Shown here: in pieces, positions 33,837 through 43,108 of the stretch | Numbering within the stretch: position 1 is the first letter of the stretch | How the letters are laid out: every line of letters starts with the position of its first letter | NCBI GenBank assembly: GCA_947504185.1 | Contig: CANNGJ010000008.1 | Location: 44,321 to 108,320 of the forward strand | Length of the DNA stretch: 64,000 nucleotides | Origin: an uncultured Tenacibaculum sp. | Lineage (GTDB): Bacteria; Bacteroidota; Bacteroidia; Flavobacteriales; Flavobacteriaceae | Direction of reading: 5' to 3' | Notes under the pieces: generated by a model | Database searches by the model: none | The model's input: only the letters and a program-made list of their open reading frames with translations | Told to the model about the DNA's origin: nothing | Translations under genes and position numbers: made by a program

Positions 33837-35939
33837 ATGAAAAAACATATAATCATAGTAGCAACTATAGTGTTGGCTATCTCTTGTAATACTAAAGAGA
33901 CTAAAAAAGAAAGTAAAGAAGAGATGATAGAAAATCCTTTATTAGTTAAAAGCACGCTAGATTATGGTGCGCCAGATTTTACTAAAATTAAAGATGAGCA
34001 TTTTATGCCTGCTATTATAGAAGGTATGAAAGTGCAGAATGAAGCAATTCAGAATATAACAGAAAATAAAGAAGCACCAACATTTGAAAATACGATTATT
34101 GCTTTAGAAGAAAGTAGTAAAACCTTAGATAATGTTACAGCTGTTTTTTACGGATTAGCGGGAGCACATACAAACGATACTATCAAGGAAATTCAAAAAG
34201 AATTAGCGCCAAAATTTTCTAAGCATAATGATGATATTTTATTAAACACCGAATTGTTTAATAGAATAAAAACTGTTTATAATAATTTAGAGAGCTTAAA
34301 TTTAGATGCTGAATCTGCTCATTTAGTAAAAGAATACTATAAAAACTTTGTAAAAGCTGGAGCAAACCTTTCTGAAGATAAAAAGGAAAAATTAAAAGAG
34401 ATCAATTCTGAAATAGCGAGTTTATCAAACGATTTTGGTAAAAAGTTGTTAGATGCTAGTAAAAAAGGTGGAGTTGTAGTTTCTGATAAAGAAAAACTGA
34501 AAGGATTTTCTGAAGAAAAAATCAAATCCATAGAAAAAGATGGTAAGTATGAAATTCAGTTAATTAATACTACGCAACAACCTTCTTTACAGTCGTTAGA
34601 AGATAGAAATGTTCGTAAAGAGTTATTTGAAAAGTCAATTCACAGATCAGATGATGGTGATTATAATACTAGCGATTTAGTAAAGAAAATGGTTGCTTTA
34701 AGAGCGCAGAAAGCAAAAATATTAGGTTTTGATAACTACGCTAGTTGGAGTTTACAGGGTACTATGGCTTCTACACCAGCTAAAGTTTTTGAAATGTTTA
34801 CAGGGTTAATACCTGGTTCATTAGATAAAGCAGCTTCAGAAGTAAAAGAAATTCAAGCTGAGATTAATAAGAACGGAGGAGATTTTAAACTAACTCCTTA
34901 CGATTGGAACCATTATGCTGAAAAAGTACGTAAGTCTAAATACAATTTAAATGAAGAAGAAGTAAAACCTTATTTCGAAGTGACAAATGTTTTAGAAAAA
35001 GGTGTTTTCTACGCAGCTACTGAATTATACGGAATCACATTTAAAAAGCGTGATGATATTCCAACCTATCATCCAGATGTTGTAGTCTATGAAATTTTTG
35101 AAGAAGATGGTAGTCCATTAGGATTGTACTATGGAGATTTCTTTGCAAGAGATAGTAAAAGAGGAGGAGCATGGATGAGTGCTTTTGTAAAACAATCTAA
35201 ATTACGTAATCAAAAACCAGTAATTTACAATGTATGTAATTCTCCTAAACCAGCCGAAGGAGAACCTGCATTAATTAGTTTTGATGAGGTGGAAACAATG
35301 TTCCATGAGTTTGGGCATGCGCTGCATGGTTTGTTCGGAAATCAAAAATATGCTTCAATTTCAGGTACTAGTACTTCAAGAGATTTTGTAGAGTTTCCAT
35401 CGCAGTTTAACGAAAACTGGGCAACGCATCCTGAGGTTTTAAATAATTATGCTTTGCATTATAAAACAGGTGAAGTAATTCCAGATTCTTTATTGAAGAA
35501 AATTAAAGATGCAGGAACTTTTAATCAAGGGTATTCAATGATAGAAAACTTGTGTTCATCTAGTTTAGATATGAAATGGCACACAATTTCTGCTGATGAT
35601 AAAATTGAAGATGTTGCTAAGTTTGAAGAAGATGCTTTAAAACAAATGAAATTAAATGTTGATGAGGTGCCACCAAGATATCGTTCAACCTATTTTGCAC
35701 ATATTTTTAGTGGAGGTTATGCAGCAGGTTATTATTCGTATTTATGGACAGAAATGTTAAGTCACGATGCCTACGATTGGTTTAAAAACAATGGATTATT
35801 AACTCGTGAAAACGGACAAAAATTCCGTGAGCAAGTATTATCAAAAGGAAATACGATGGATTATGCTGAAATGTACAAGACATTTGCTGGTAGAGATCCA
35901 AAAGCTGCTCCTATGTTAAAAGCACGTGGATTAAAGTAG
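33837..35939 (+). CDS. M3-family oligopeptidase (Dcp-like)
   Basis: This 700-residue protein has an N-terminal lipoprotein-like signal (IIIVATIVLAISCNTKE). The M3 zinc peptidase fold has the HExxH motif in FHEFGHALHGLFG and downstream RDFVEFPSQFNENW. Enzymes of this type (Dcp, oligopeptidase A) cut short peptides. The signal suggests a periplasmic, membrane-anchored form. It ends at a strong terminator. Confidence 0.92.
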   Translation: MKKHIIIVATIVLAISCNTKETKKESKEEMIENPLLVKSTLDYGAPDFTKIKDEHFMPAIIEGMKVQNEAIQNITENKEAPTFENTIIALEESSKTLDNVTAVFYGLAGAHTNDTIKEIQKELAPKFSKHNDDILLNTELFNRIKTVYNNLESLNLDAESAHLVKEYYKNFVKAGANLSEDKKEKLKEINSEIASLSNDFGKKLLDASKKGGVVVSDKEKLKGFSEEKIKSIEKDGKYEIQLINTTQQPSLQSLEDRNVRKELFEKSIHRSDDGDYNTSDLVKKMVALRAQKAKILGFDNYASWSLQGTMASTPAKVFEMFTGLIPGSLDKAASEVKEIQAEINKNGGDFKLTPYDWNHYAEKVRKSKYNLNEEEVKPYFEVTNVLEKGVFYAATELYGITFKKRDDIPTYHPDVVVYEIFEEDGSPLGLYYGDFFARDSKRGGAWMSAFVKQSKLRNQKPVIYNVCNSPKPAEGEPALISFDEVETMFHEFGHALHGLFGNQKYASISGTSTSRDFVEFPSQFNENWATHPEVLNNYALHYKTGEVIPDSLLKKIKDAGTFNQGYSMIENLCSSSLDMKWHTISADDKIEDVAKFEEDALKQMKLNVDEVPPRYRSTYFAHIFSGGYAAGYYSYLWTEMLSHDAYDWFKNNGLLTRENGQKFREQVLSKGNTMDYAEMYKTFAGRDPKAAPMLKARGLK

Positions 35940-35961
35940 TTTTTTGTTGTAAAAAAAAGCT

Positions 35962-36006
35962 AAGGTACAAAGTTCTTAAAGTTAGGACTTTGTACCTTTG
36001 TTTTTT
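35962..36006 (+). terminator. Terminator of the M3 peptidase
   Basis: A perfect 12-base stem (35962-35973 and 35987-35998) followed by a T run. Because a TTG sometimes taken as the next start lies in this stem end, the next gene should start at ATG 36028. Confidence 0.9.
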
Positions 36007-36027
36007 AACATTGTATGTAAAAAGAAA

Positions 36028-36957
36028 ATGACCAAACGAATAGAAAGCAAACTAGATAAAATACCAATACTAAATTTATTGGTAGCTTTTGGAAAGAAAA
36101 TTAAGATTCCAGGGCTAGAAGGAATGTCTTTATACGACGTTTTAGAAATGTACATAATTGGTATTGTAAAAGGCGCTTTAACTACAAGAGCTGGTGGAAT
36201 TGCATTCAGTTTCTTTATGGCAATTTTCCCATTTATGCTGTTTATTTTATCGTTGATTCCTTACATACCCATTGAAGGATTTCAAGATAATTTGTTTGGA
36301 TTGATTCAAGAAATGTTACCTCCTAAAACCTTTAATGCAGTTGATGGTGTTTTAAAAGATATTATTAACAATCAGTATGGCGGCTTACTATCTTTTGGTT
36401 TTTTAGCATCTATTTTTTTAATGACAAATGGTGTAAATGCTATTTTCGGTGGATTCGAATATTCCTACCATGTAAAAGAAATGAGAAATGTTTTTAGAGC
36501 TTATATTGTTTCTTTAGGAGTTTCGTTATTGATGTCTTTTTTCTTGATAGTAACAGTGGTGTTAATCATTTTTTATCAAGTAGCCTTAGGAAGAATAGAC
36601 AAAGCAGGTTGGCTAGATACTGCAGATTTAGACTTGTTTTATTGGGGGAGAGGATTATTATTCTTACTAATGATTTTTACTATTGTATCACTTTTATTTC
36701 GCTTTGGTACCAAACAAGGAAAGGAAGTGCGATTCTTTTCACCTGGAGCAATATTAACCACCATATCATCTTTATTTACATTTTACCTTTTTGGTATTTA
36801 TGTAGAAAAATTTGCAACATATAATCAGTTATACGGTTCTATAGGTACTTTGTTAATATTAATGCTATTTGTTTGGTTAAATGCAATTATCCTATTGTTA
36901 GGATTCGAATTAAACGCATCTATTTATCGACTAAAACGAAGAAATAAAACTTCATAA
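36028..36957 (+). CDS. YihY/BrkB-family membrane protein
   Basis: Using ATG 36028 instead of TTG 35998 (inside a terminator), the protein has 309 residues. The N-terminal ~60 residues are cytoplasmic. About six membrane helices follow, with GGIAFSFFMAIFPFMLFIL and the C-terminal YNQLYGSIGTLLILMLFVW typical of the YihY/BrkB family. The biological role of this family is not settled despite its older ribonuclease name. Confidence 0.9.
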   Translation: MTKRIESKLDKIPILNLLVAFGKKIKIPGLEGMSLYDVLEMYIIGIVKGALTTRAGGIAFSFFMAIFPFMLFILSLIPYIPIEGFQDNLFGLIQEMLPPKTFNAVDGVLKDIINNQYGGLLSFGFLASIFLMTNGVNAIFGGFEYSYHVKEMRNVFRAYIVSLGVSLLMSFFLIVTVVLIIFYQVALGRIDKAGWLDTADLDLFYWGRGLLFLLMIFTIVSLLFRFGTKQGKEVRFFSPGAILTTISSLFTFYLFGIYVEKFATYNQLYGSIGTLLILMLFVWLNAIILLLGFELNASIYRLKRRNKTS

Positions 36958-37045
36958 TCTATTTTTTAATTCAGATATTTGCGCTCTCAATGCATTTATT
37001 TGCTTTTTAATATTAAACAATCATTTTTATAATTCATAAGTAACT

Positions 37046-38713
37046 ATGAAAGTAGGAATTCCAAAAGGAACAAGAGATTTTTCGTCAGAAACAGTAGCCA
37101 AACGAAACTATATTTTTAATATAATTAAACATTCGTTTGAAAACTTTGGGTTTCAACCTATCGAAACTCCAAGTTTTGAAAACTCTTCTACTTTAATGGG
37201 AAAGTATGGAGAAGAAGGGGATCGTTTGATTTTTAAGATTTTAAATTCTGGAGATTATTTTAAAGATGTAAGAAAGAAAGTTTTTGATCAAGGTGAAATA
37301 ACTCATATTTTTTATAATACATTTAATGTACTTGAGAGACTTATTGAAAATGGAGCAGAAATTGAATCAGTAGAGGAAGAAATTATTGATATTGTTGAAA
37401 ATTATAAAGGAATAAAATCTGCCACTCAAAAGGTTTTATTAAAGGTTTTTAGTGATAATAAAGCAAGAATTTCTGAGTATTTTAAGGAGTATAATGATAA
37501 GGGTGAGTTCCCTACAGAGTTTAATAAATCTCAGACTTTTAAAATTAACTTTTTAAATGAAGTTTTAAAAGAGTATTTAATAGAGATTAAAGTTTTAGAT
37601 TCAAAATCTAGTACTTCTTTAATCTCTGAAAAAGCTTTGCGTTACGATTTAACAGTGCCATTTGCACGTTATGTTGTACAACACCAAAATGATATTACAT
37701 TTCCATTTAAACGTTACCAAATTCAACCAGTTTGGAGAGCCGATCGTCCACAGAAAGGACGTTTCAGAGAGTTTTATCAATGTGATGCCGATGTGGTTGG
37801 TAGCAAATCTTTATTACAAGAAGTAGAGTTTGTACAATTATACGATACTGTTTTTAGTAAGTTAGGTTTAAATGGTACGACTATCAAAATTAACAATCGT
37901 AAAATATTATCTGGTATTGCTGAGGTAATAGGCGCATCAGACAAATTAATCGATTTTACAGTAGCTTTAGATAAGTTAGATAAAATTGGTAAAGAAGGTG
38001 TTGTTAAAGAAATGCTAGCGAAAGGGATTTCTGAAGAAGCAATTAAAAAGGTAGATCCGTTATTTAACTTTTCAGGATCGAACCAAGATAAATTAAATGC
38101 TTTAAAAGAAATGTTAAGCGCTTCTGAAGAAGGTTTACAGGGAGTAGAAGATTTACGCACGGTTGTAAATATGATTGAAGAAATAGGATTGTCATCTGCT
38201 TCATTAGAATTAGATGTAACCCTTGCTCGTGGATTAAATTATTATACAGGTGCAATTTATGAAGTAGCTGCACCAGAAGATGTAAAAATGGGTTCTATCG
38301 GAGGTGGAGGTCGTTACGACGATTTAACTGGAATCTTCGGGTTAAAAGATGTCTCTGGAGTAGGAATATCATTTGGCTTAGATCGTATTTATTTAGTAAT
38401 GGAAGAGTTAGGTTTATTTGAAACTGTTCAATTACCAAAACCAAAGGTATTATTCTTAAACTTTAATGAAGAAGAGAATTTATTAAAGATAAAGGCAATT
38501 AAAAGTTTAAGAGAAAACAATATAAAATCAGAATTATATCCTGATACCGCTGTAAGTAACAAACAACAAAAAAAGCAATGGAAATACGTTACCAACAGAG
38601 CTATAGAGTTTGTAGTAACTGATGTTGATAATGGTGCGTTTGTTTTAAAAAATATGAATAATGGAGAACAAACTACTTGTTCTTTAAACGAATTGATAAA
38701 TAAAGTACAGTAA
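37046..38713 (+). CDS. hisS: Histidyl-tRNA synthetase with a ~110-residue insertion
   Basis: This class II synthetase charges tRNA-His. Motif 1 region [12 protein letters not shown]...[10 protein letters not shown], then [37 protein letters not shown] (motif 2), the histidine-binding [19 protein letters not shown] and [13 protein letters not shown] (motif 3) are all present, with a C-terminal anticodon domain. At 555 residues it is about 100 longer than usual. Between ILNSGDYF (residue 72) and [10 protein letters not shown] (residue 192) lies an extra segment of about 110 residues rich in Lys/Glu and helices. The reading frame is intact. Confidence 0.93.
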   Translation: MKVGIPKGTRDFSSETVAKRNYIFNIIKHSFENFGFQPIETPSFENSSTLMGKYGEEGDRLIFKILNSGDYFKDVRKKVFDQGEITHIFYNTFNVLERLIENGAEIESVEEEIIDIVENYKGIKSATQKVLLKVFSDNKARISEYFKEYNDKGEFPTEFNKSQTFKINFLNEVLKEYLIEIKVLDSKSSTSLISEKALRYDLTVPFARYVVQHQNDITFPFKRYQIQPVWRADRPQKGRFREFYQCDADVVGSKSLLQEVEFVQLYDTVFSKLGLNGTTIKINNRKILSGIAEVIGASDKLIDFTVALDKLDKIGKEGVVKEMLAKGISEEAIKKVDPLFNFSGSNQDKLNALKEMLSASEEGLQGVEDLRTVVNMIEEIGLSSASLELDVTLARGLNYYTGAIYEVAAPEDVKMGSIGGGGRYDDLTGIFGLKDVSGVGISFGLDRIYLVMEELGLFETVQLPKPKVLFLNFNEEENLLKIKAIKSLRENNIKSELYPDTAVSNKQQKKQWKYVTNRAIEFVVTDVDNGAFVLKNMNNGEQTTCSLNELINKVQ

Positions 38714-38757
38714 ATTAACAGCAATGTTGTAAATTTGCGCCCTAATAATAGAAAGAA

Positions 38758-39450
38758 ATGTTTGAAGTGAACAGCAACAAAATGAATGACGAGAGAACTG
38801 AGGAAATAGGAGAGAACCACATCGGTACATCGGCTAAAACGCCATTACGTGCTGATGCGTTTGATATTTCTGACAAAGAAAAAATAGCTAGGATTCAAGA
38901 TAGCGTAAAAGATATCTTAGAAACTTTAGGAATGGATTTAACAGACGATAGTATGCAAGGAACACCAAAACGTGTTGCAAAAGCTTTTGTTAATGAAATT
39001 TTTATGGGGCTAGATCCTAAAAATATGCCAAAAGCATCAACGTTTGACAATAATTACAATTACGGTGAAATGTTGGTTGAAAAAAATATCGTTGTATATT
39101 CTACTTGCGAGCATCACTTATTACCAATTATTGGTCGTGCACATGTAGCGTATATTTCTAACGGAAAAGTAATCGGTTTATCAAAAATGAATCGTATTGT
39201 AGAGTATTTTTCTAAAAGACCACAAGTGCAAGAGCGTTTAACAATGCAAGTTGTACAAGCAATGCAAGAAGCTTTAGGTACTCAAGATGTAGCATGTGTT
39301 ATTGATGCGAAGCACTTATGTGTAAATTCTCGTGGAATTAAAGATATCGAAAGTTCAACAGTAACTGCTGAATTTGGAGGTAAATTTAAAGATAAAGAAA
39401 CGAAACGTGAGTTTTTAGATTACTTAAAAATGGATACTGATTTTGATTAA
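38758..39450 (+). CDS. folE: GTP cyclohydrolase I
   Basis: FolE makes 7,8-dihydroneopterin triphosphate from GTP at the start of folate synthesis. The 230-residue protein has zinc-binding VVYSTCEHHLLPIIGRAHVA, SKMNRIVEYFSKRPQVQERL and DAKHLCVNSRGIKD. An ATG at 38782 is an alternative start. It ends at a terminator. Confidence 0.94.
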   Translation: MFEVNSNKMNDERTEEIGENHIGTSAKTPLRADAFDISDKEKIARIQDSVKDILETLGMDLTDDSMQGTPKRVAKAFVNEIFMGLDPKNMPKASTFDNNYNYGEMLVEKNIVVYSTCEHHLLPIIGRAHVAYISNGKVIGLSKMNRIVEYFSKRPQVQERLTMQVVQAMQEALGTQDVACVIDAKHLCVNSRGIKDIESSTVTAEFGGKFKDKETKREFLDYLKMDTDFD

Positions 39451-39470
39451 TTTATAATCACTAAATATAT

Positions 39471-39508
39471 AAAAGTCGATTTGCAATTTTGTAAATCGAC
39501 TTTTTTTT
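39471..39508 (+). terminator. Terminator of folE
   Basis: A perfect 12-base stem (39471-39482 and 39493-39504) followed by a T run to 39508. Confidence 0.9.
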
Positions 39509-39538
39509 GAGTTAAATAAAAGAAAATGAATATTTTAG

Positions 39539-39568
39539 TTGTTATTAGTAAAATTGGCACTATCTTTG
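39539..39568 (+). promoter_or_regulatory. Promoter of the first cold-shock gene
   Basis: TTG at 39539-39541, 19-base spacer and TATCTTTG at 39561-39568 match the Bacteroidota consensus. The leader to the ATG is about 45-50 bases. Confidence 0.8.
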
Positions 39569-39576
39569 CAAAACAA

Positions 39577-39620
39577 TAAATGTTGTTAGCACTTAAGCGA
39601 GCAACGCATAATTTTTTACA
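39577..39620 (+). promoter_or_regulatory. Conserved cold-shock leader, copy 1
   Basis: A short leader with a GTTGTT / AGCAAC stem (39582-39587 and 39600-39605) precedes the start codon. It is conserved almost base for base before the second copy, suggesting an RNA element such as a temperature-sensitive structure; this is inference. Confidence 0.5.
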
Positions 39621-39812
39621 ATGAATAAAGGTATAGTAAAATTCTTCAACGAATCAAAAGGATTCGGATTTATTACAGAAGAAGGAAACAACAAAGAACA
39701 TTTTGTACACGTTTCAGGATTAATCGACGAAGTACGTGAAAACGACGAAGTTGAATTCGAATTACAAGATGGAAGAAAAGGATTAAACGCTGTTAACGTA
39801 AGAGTATTATAA
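39621..39812 (+). CDS. Cold-shock domain protein, copy 1
   Basis: This 63-residue CspA-family OB-fold protein carries RNP1 (KGFGFI) and RNP2 (EHFVHVS). Such proteins melt RNA secondary structure as chaperones. It differs from the next gene by 2 residues of 63 (N/S and V/I). Leader and terminator are duplicated with it. Confidence 0.95.
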   Translation: MNKGIVKFFNESKGFGFITEEGNNKEHFVHVSGLIDEVRENDEVEFELQDGRKGLNAVNVRVL

Positions 39813-39843
39813 TATATATTATTACCAGAGTAAACTTTTTAAT

Positions 39844-39880
39844 GAGAAGCCTATCAAATATTTGATAGGCTTCTTTATTT
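39844..39880 (+). terminator. Terminator of cold-shock gene 1
   Basis: Palindrome AGAAGCCTATCAA / TTGATAGGCTTCT followed by a T-rich stretch. Confidence 0.85.
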
Positions 39881-39943
39881 TTAAGAACTAAATTATTGTA
39901 TAAATATATTACTAGAAAAACCTGTAGTTATAATAAAATTGAT

Positions 39944-39971
39944 TGGTTTTAAAAGTTTGGCACCACATTTG
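39944..39971 (+). promoter_or_regulatory. Probable promoter of the second cold-shock gene
   Basis: TTG (39944-39946), a 17-base spacer and CACATTTG (39964-39971). This is a weaker -7 box than copy 1 because its first bases deviate from TAnnTTTG. Confidence 0.5.
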
Positions 39972-39977
39972 CGGCTC

Positions 39978-40023
39978 AATAAATGTTGTTAGTACTTAAA
40001 CGAGCAACATATAATTTTTTATA
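39978..40023 (+). promoter_or_regulatory. Conserved cold-shock leader, copy 2
   Basis: Nearly identical to copy 1, including GTTGTT (39985-39990) and AGCAAC (40003-40008), at an exact 403-base offset. Confidence 0.5.
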
Positions 40024-40215
40024 ATGAATAAAGGTATAGTAAAATTCTTCAACGAATCAAAAGGATTCGGATTTATCACAGAAGAAGGATCAAACAAAGA
40101 ACATTTTGTACATGTGTCAGGATTAATCGACGAAATTCGTGAAAACGACGAAGTTGAATTCGAATTACAAGATGGAAGAAAAGGATTAAACGCTGTAAAC
40201 GTAAGAGTATTATAA
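40024..40215 (+). CDS. Cold-shock domain protein, copy 2
   Basis: This 63-residue CspA-family protein is nearly identical to copy 1 (GSNKEHF and EIREN are the only changes). It has its own leader and terminator, so the two genes can be separately expressed. The 403-base period points to a tandem duplication. Confidence 0.95.
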   Translation: MNKGIVKFFNESKGFGFITEEGSNKEHFVHVSGLIDEIRENDEVEFELQDGRKGLNAVNVRVL

Positions 40216-40246
40216 TATATATTATTACCAGAGTAAACTTTTTAAA

Positions 40247-40282
40247 GAAAGCCTATCAAATATTGATAGGCTTTCTTACTTT
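40247..40282 (+). terminator. Terminator of cold-shock gene 2
   Basis: GAAAGCCTATCAA / TTGATAGGCTTTC stem, related to the first copy's terminator with a compensated change in the lower stem. Confidence 0.85.
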
Positions 40283-40302
40283 TAAAAACTAAATATTTTA
40301 GA

Positions 40303-40503
40303 ATGAAAGACGGTAGAAATAGAAAAGATGTTACTATTGGTAGCGAAGTTGAGGTTGTTCAGAAAAACCATCAAAGAACAGGAGAACTTACTGCTGGTAT
40401 TGTAAGTAGATTATTAACAAAATCATCAAACCACCCTCATGGAATTAAAGTGCAATTAGAGTCTGGAATTGTTGGAAGAGTGAAGAATATAAAAGAGAGT
40501 TAA
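40303..40503 (+). CDS. YwbE-family small protein
   Basis: This 66-residue basic protein matches the YwbE/DUF2196 family (RKDVTIGSEVEVVQKNHQRT, LTKSSNHPHGIKVQLESG). Its function is unknown. It follows the second cold-shock terminator and converges on the small membrane protein gene. Confidence 0.85.
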   Translation: MKDGRNRKDVTIGSEVEVVQKNHQRTGELTAGIVSRLLTKSSNHPHGIKVQLESGIVGRVKNIKES

Positions 40504-40509
40504 AGTAAA

Positions 40510-40722
40510 TTAACTCTCTCTATTTTGTTTTAACTTTTTTACTCCATCAGCTAAAAACCAACCAGCAAATAATCCGTGAACTAACAAGAAAATATACTTG
40601 TTTTCTGTTTTAAAATTAAAAAGTACTCTATAGCTGTCTTGATCTTTAAAAAACTGTAAAAAAGTACCAACAATAATAAAAATACCAAAAGTTATGTATA
40701 TAAAAGGTAGTACTTTTTTCAT
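40510..40722 (-). CDS. Small two-span membrane protein
   Basis: This 70-residue protein has two hydrophobic segments (about 5-23 and 43-60) with charged ends. The family is not recognised. Its start codon overlaps the stop of the transglycosylase gene by one base, so it is cotranslated with it and may assist in the envelope. Confidence 0.7.
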   Translation of the reverse strand: MKKVLPFIYITFGIFIIVGTFLQFFKDQDSYRVLFNFKTENKYIFLLVHGLFAGWFLADGVKKLKQNRES

Positions 40723-41624
40723 TAGTGAATAGGTATTTTAATCGTATATTCTTTTCTGCTTTTATTATTCAATTTGGTTTCTCGTAACCATGGATTTACT
40801 AATTTTAAATCCTTATAAGTTATTCCGTAGTTTTTAGCAAAGTTTGCAATATTTGTAATTGCAGTATCCACTTTTACGTCATAAGTATGAGGATGCGTAT
40901 ATAAATCATCTTGATCGTACACAAAACCATATTTTTTAGGATTCGATAATACTTCTTTCAAAGCTAAAATTCTAAAAATATATCTGCCTGTTTCAGTATT
41001 TAAAAGTAAGTCATAATAATCATTAGCTTTTTGTTGTCTCATACGTTGAGATATTCTACCATTACCAGCGTTGTATGCAGCAGCAGCTAGTGTCCAAGAA
41101 CCTAATTTTTTCTTTGCTCTTTTTAAGTATTCAGCAGCAACCCTAGTTGATTTCTCTAAATTATAACGTTCATCAACATTTCTGTTTACCTCTAAACCGT
41201 ATTCACGACCCGTAGCTGGCATAAAATGCCAATATCCAGCAGCTCCTTTTGATGACGGAATATTAATTAGTGCACTTTCTGCCACGCATAAATATTTAAA
41301 GTCGTCTGGTAAACCATATTTAGCTAACAAAGGTTCAATAATTGGAAAGAACTTGTTTGCACGTTTAATCAATAACAATCCATTCGATTGCCAATAGGTA
41401 TTTACTAATAACTCACGGTCCATTCGTTCTTTAATGTCTGCTTTTTCTAACGGAACACGTTCGCCAGCTAATTCCATATAGTTTGGAATTTTAACAGCTT
41501 TTATTTCGTAGCTTTCAGCTACATTTTTTACTTCTTGTATATTGGATTGGCTTATTGTGTTTGTAAATAAAATACCTGCGAAAGCTATACTAGATAGTGA
41601 TAAAAAACGTATAGATTTATTCAT
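40722..41624 (-). CDS. Lytic transglycosylase (MltD-like)
   Basis: This 300-residue protein has an N-terminal signal-like segment (ending near TNTISQ). The GH23 lysozyme-like domain has catalytic Glu in YLCVAESALINI, AGYWHFMPATGREYGL and AAAAYNAGNGRISQRM. The C-terminal ~60 residues resemble a weak LysM. It cuts the glycan strands of peptidoglycan and is probably periplasmic or outer-membrane bound. Confidence 0.9.
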   Translation of the reverse strand: MNKSIRFLSLSSIAFAGILFTNTISQSNIQEVKNVAESYEIKAVKIPNYMELAGERVPLEKADIKERMDRELLVNTYWQSNGLLLIKRANKFFPIIEPLLAKYGLPDDFKYLCVAESALINIPSSKGAAGYWHFMPATGREYGLEVNRNVDERYNLEKSTRVAAEYLKRAKKKLGSWTLAAAAYNAGNGRISQRMRQQKANDYYDLLLNTETGRYIFRILALKEVLSNPKKYGFVYDQDDLYTHPHTYDVKVDTAITNIANFAKNYGITYKDLKLVNPWLRETKLNNKSRKEYTIKIPIH

Positions 41625-41664
41625 TTTTCTTTTCTTTTTTATTTTGTTGGTGTTATTTAGGTAC

Positions 41665-42330
41665 TCAATGATTCAAAAAGCATTCCTTTTCTAAAATCCT
41701 AGAAATAGTTTTTGCTTTATTTAAAATCATAATGTGTGTACCGTTTTCTATTTCGATATATTCTTTTATATGTTTCGTCGGAAATATTTCATCTTTATTT
41801 CCATGTATGTGTACTACATTTGGCAGCGGTTCTTTTTGTTGCCAATGCAGTACATTGTGTATAGCCCATTGCAAATATTGTTTATCTCTAATAGATAAAT
41901 ATAGTTTGTACAATTCGGCTCTTTTCTTTAAATAATCATTAAAGAAATAATGTTCATAGCTTTCTATATTCGCTATTATTTTTGAGGGAAAAAGCTTATA
42001 AGCTCGTGTTAACTGAGCTATTTTTAAGCGTTTAGGTAATTCTTTATTGGTCTTTATGCTTGAAATGATGATTACTTTTTCGCATTCAATAAGTTTACTC
42101 ATTTCTTGCACCATAACGCCACCAAAAGAAACACCAACTAATATAGGGTTTTTATGTTGAATATTAGCACACATTCTTTGTGCATATTCTTGAATATTCT
42201 CATTTATTGATGTTGGCAATAACCAATCTAAAAAATGAAGTTCAAAATGTTCTTCAGGTAAAGAAATATACTCGAATATTTTTGTGTTGGCAGCTAAACC
42301 AGGAACAAAATATACATGAGTTTTAAGCAT
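41665..42330 (-). CDS. Alpha/beta hydrolase
   Basis: This 221-residue protein has a nucleophile elbow VGVSFGGVM (Ser), Asp in HIHGNKDEIFP and His in NGTHIMIL. It lacks a signal peptide. It overlaps the stop of the upstream lipoprotein gene by one base, so both are coupled. The substrate is unknown. Confidence 0.85.
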   Translation of the reverse strand: MLKTHVYFVPGLAANTKIFEYISLPEEHFELHFLDWLLPTSINENIQEYAQRMCANIQHKNPILVGVSFGGVMVQEMSKLIECEKVIIISSIKTNKELPKRLKIAQLTRAYKLFPSKIIANIESYEHYFFNDYLKKRAELYKLYLSIRDKQYLQWAIHNVLHWQQKEPLPNVVHIHGNKDEIFPTKHIKEYIEIENGTHIMILNKAKTISRILEKECFLNH

Positions 42331-43073
42331 TATTCAATCAGCTTTTTGTCTAATAAAATGCCTTCAATATATTCATGAACGTTAATTAATTCATCAGGAA
42401 TACTGTCATTCCATAAACGAATTTTAATTTGTTTTCCGTTATGATTTATAAAAGTACTAGCTAAATCTGTTATCCTAGGGTTATCATAAACTTCTTTAAA
42501 ACTTTCAAAATCTCCTTGGCTTAATAGTTTATTAAGCTTTGTTAATTGTTCTTCTGTGAGTTTAAATTCTCTTTTTCCTTTTTCAAGAACATATTGAATT
42601 CCGTTATAAATAACATTTCCTTCTTTATCAATATCTAGGGTATATACAGGGCAATCACCAAAACAAGGAGTTTTTCTCATAGAAATTAATCTATTTTCAT
42701 ATTCTTCTTTAATATTATTGATGGTAACTATTTGGTTCTTTTCTACAGATTTAAAAGTGCCAGATTCTTTTAAACGTTTTGTCCAAAAATCTACTTTATC
42801 TTTTGGTACGGTAATTAAAGCTATTTTTAAATCTTTTTGATCAAAAATTAATTTATCCCAGTTAAGTCCGCTATTGGTAATTAATGCTTTAGCATCCTCA
42901 ACTTTTTTAGGGTTGTTTAAAACAAGAATTAATTCATTATTGATAACCATTTCAGGAGTTTTATCTTCTACTTCAACAATAGTTTCTTTTTCTGTAGTAT
43001 TACTTTTTTTGTCTTTTTTAGGAGCTGCACAGGCAAATGTTAAAGCAAAAATGGATAACAGTAAATATTTCAT
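42330..43073 (-). CDS. DUF6438-like lipoprotein
   Basis: This 247-residue protein has a lipoprotein signal (YLLLSIFALTFACAAPKK). A C-terminal domain with RKTPCFGDCPVYTLDID and LTEEQLTKLNKLLSQGD resembles DUF6438. The paired cysteines (CFGDC) may form a disulphide. The N-terminal half is unrecognised. Function is unknown. Confidence 0.8.
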   Translation of the reverse strand: MKYLLLSIFALTFACAAPKKDKKSNTTEKETIVEVEDKTPEMVINNELILVLNNPKKVEDAKALITNSGLNWDKLIFDQKDLKIALITVPKDKVDFWTKRLKESGTFKSVEKNQIVTINNIKEEYENRLISMRKTPCFGDCPVYTLDIDKEGNVIYNGIQYVLEKGKREFKLTEEQLTKLNKLLSQGDFESFKEVYDNPRITDLASTFINHNGKQIKIRLWNDSIPDELINVHEYIEGILLDKKLIE

Positions 43074-43108
43074 AATTTTTTTTTGATGGGTTTTCTAGCT
43101 ATGACAAT

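Noticed and set aside
35998-36027. TTG start for the BrkB-like protein
   Set aside because: It lies in the terminator stem and T run of the previous gene; ATG 36028 gives a normal family N-terminus.
37777-38160. 127-residue minus-strand frame opposite hisS
   Set aside because: Antisense of conserved HisRS catalytic motifs.
39576-40290. CRISPR-like array from the repeated leader and gene
   Set aside because: Only two long units that encode a protein; this is a gene duplication.
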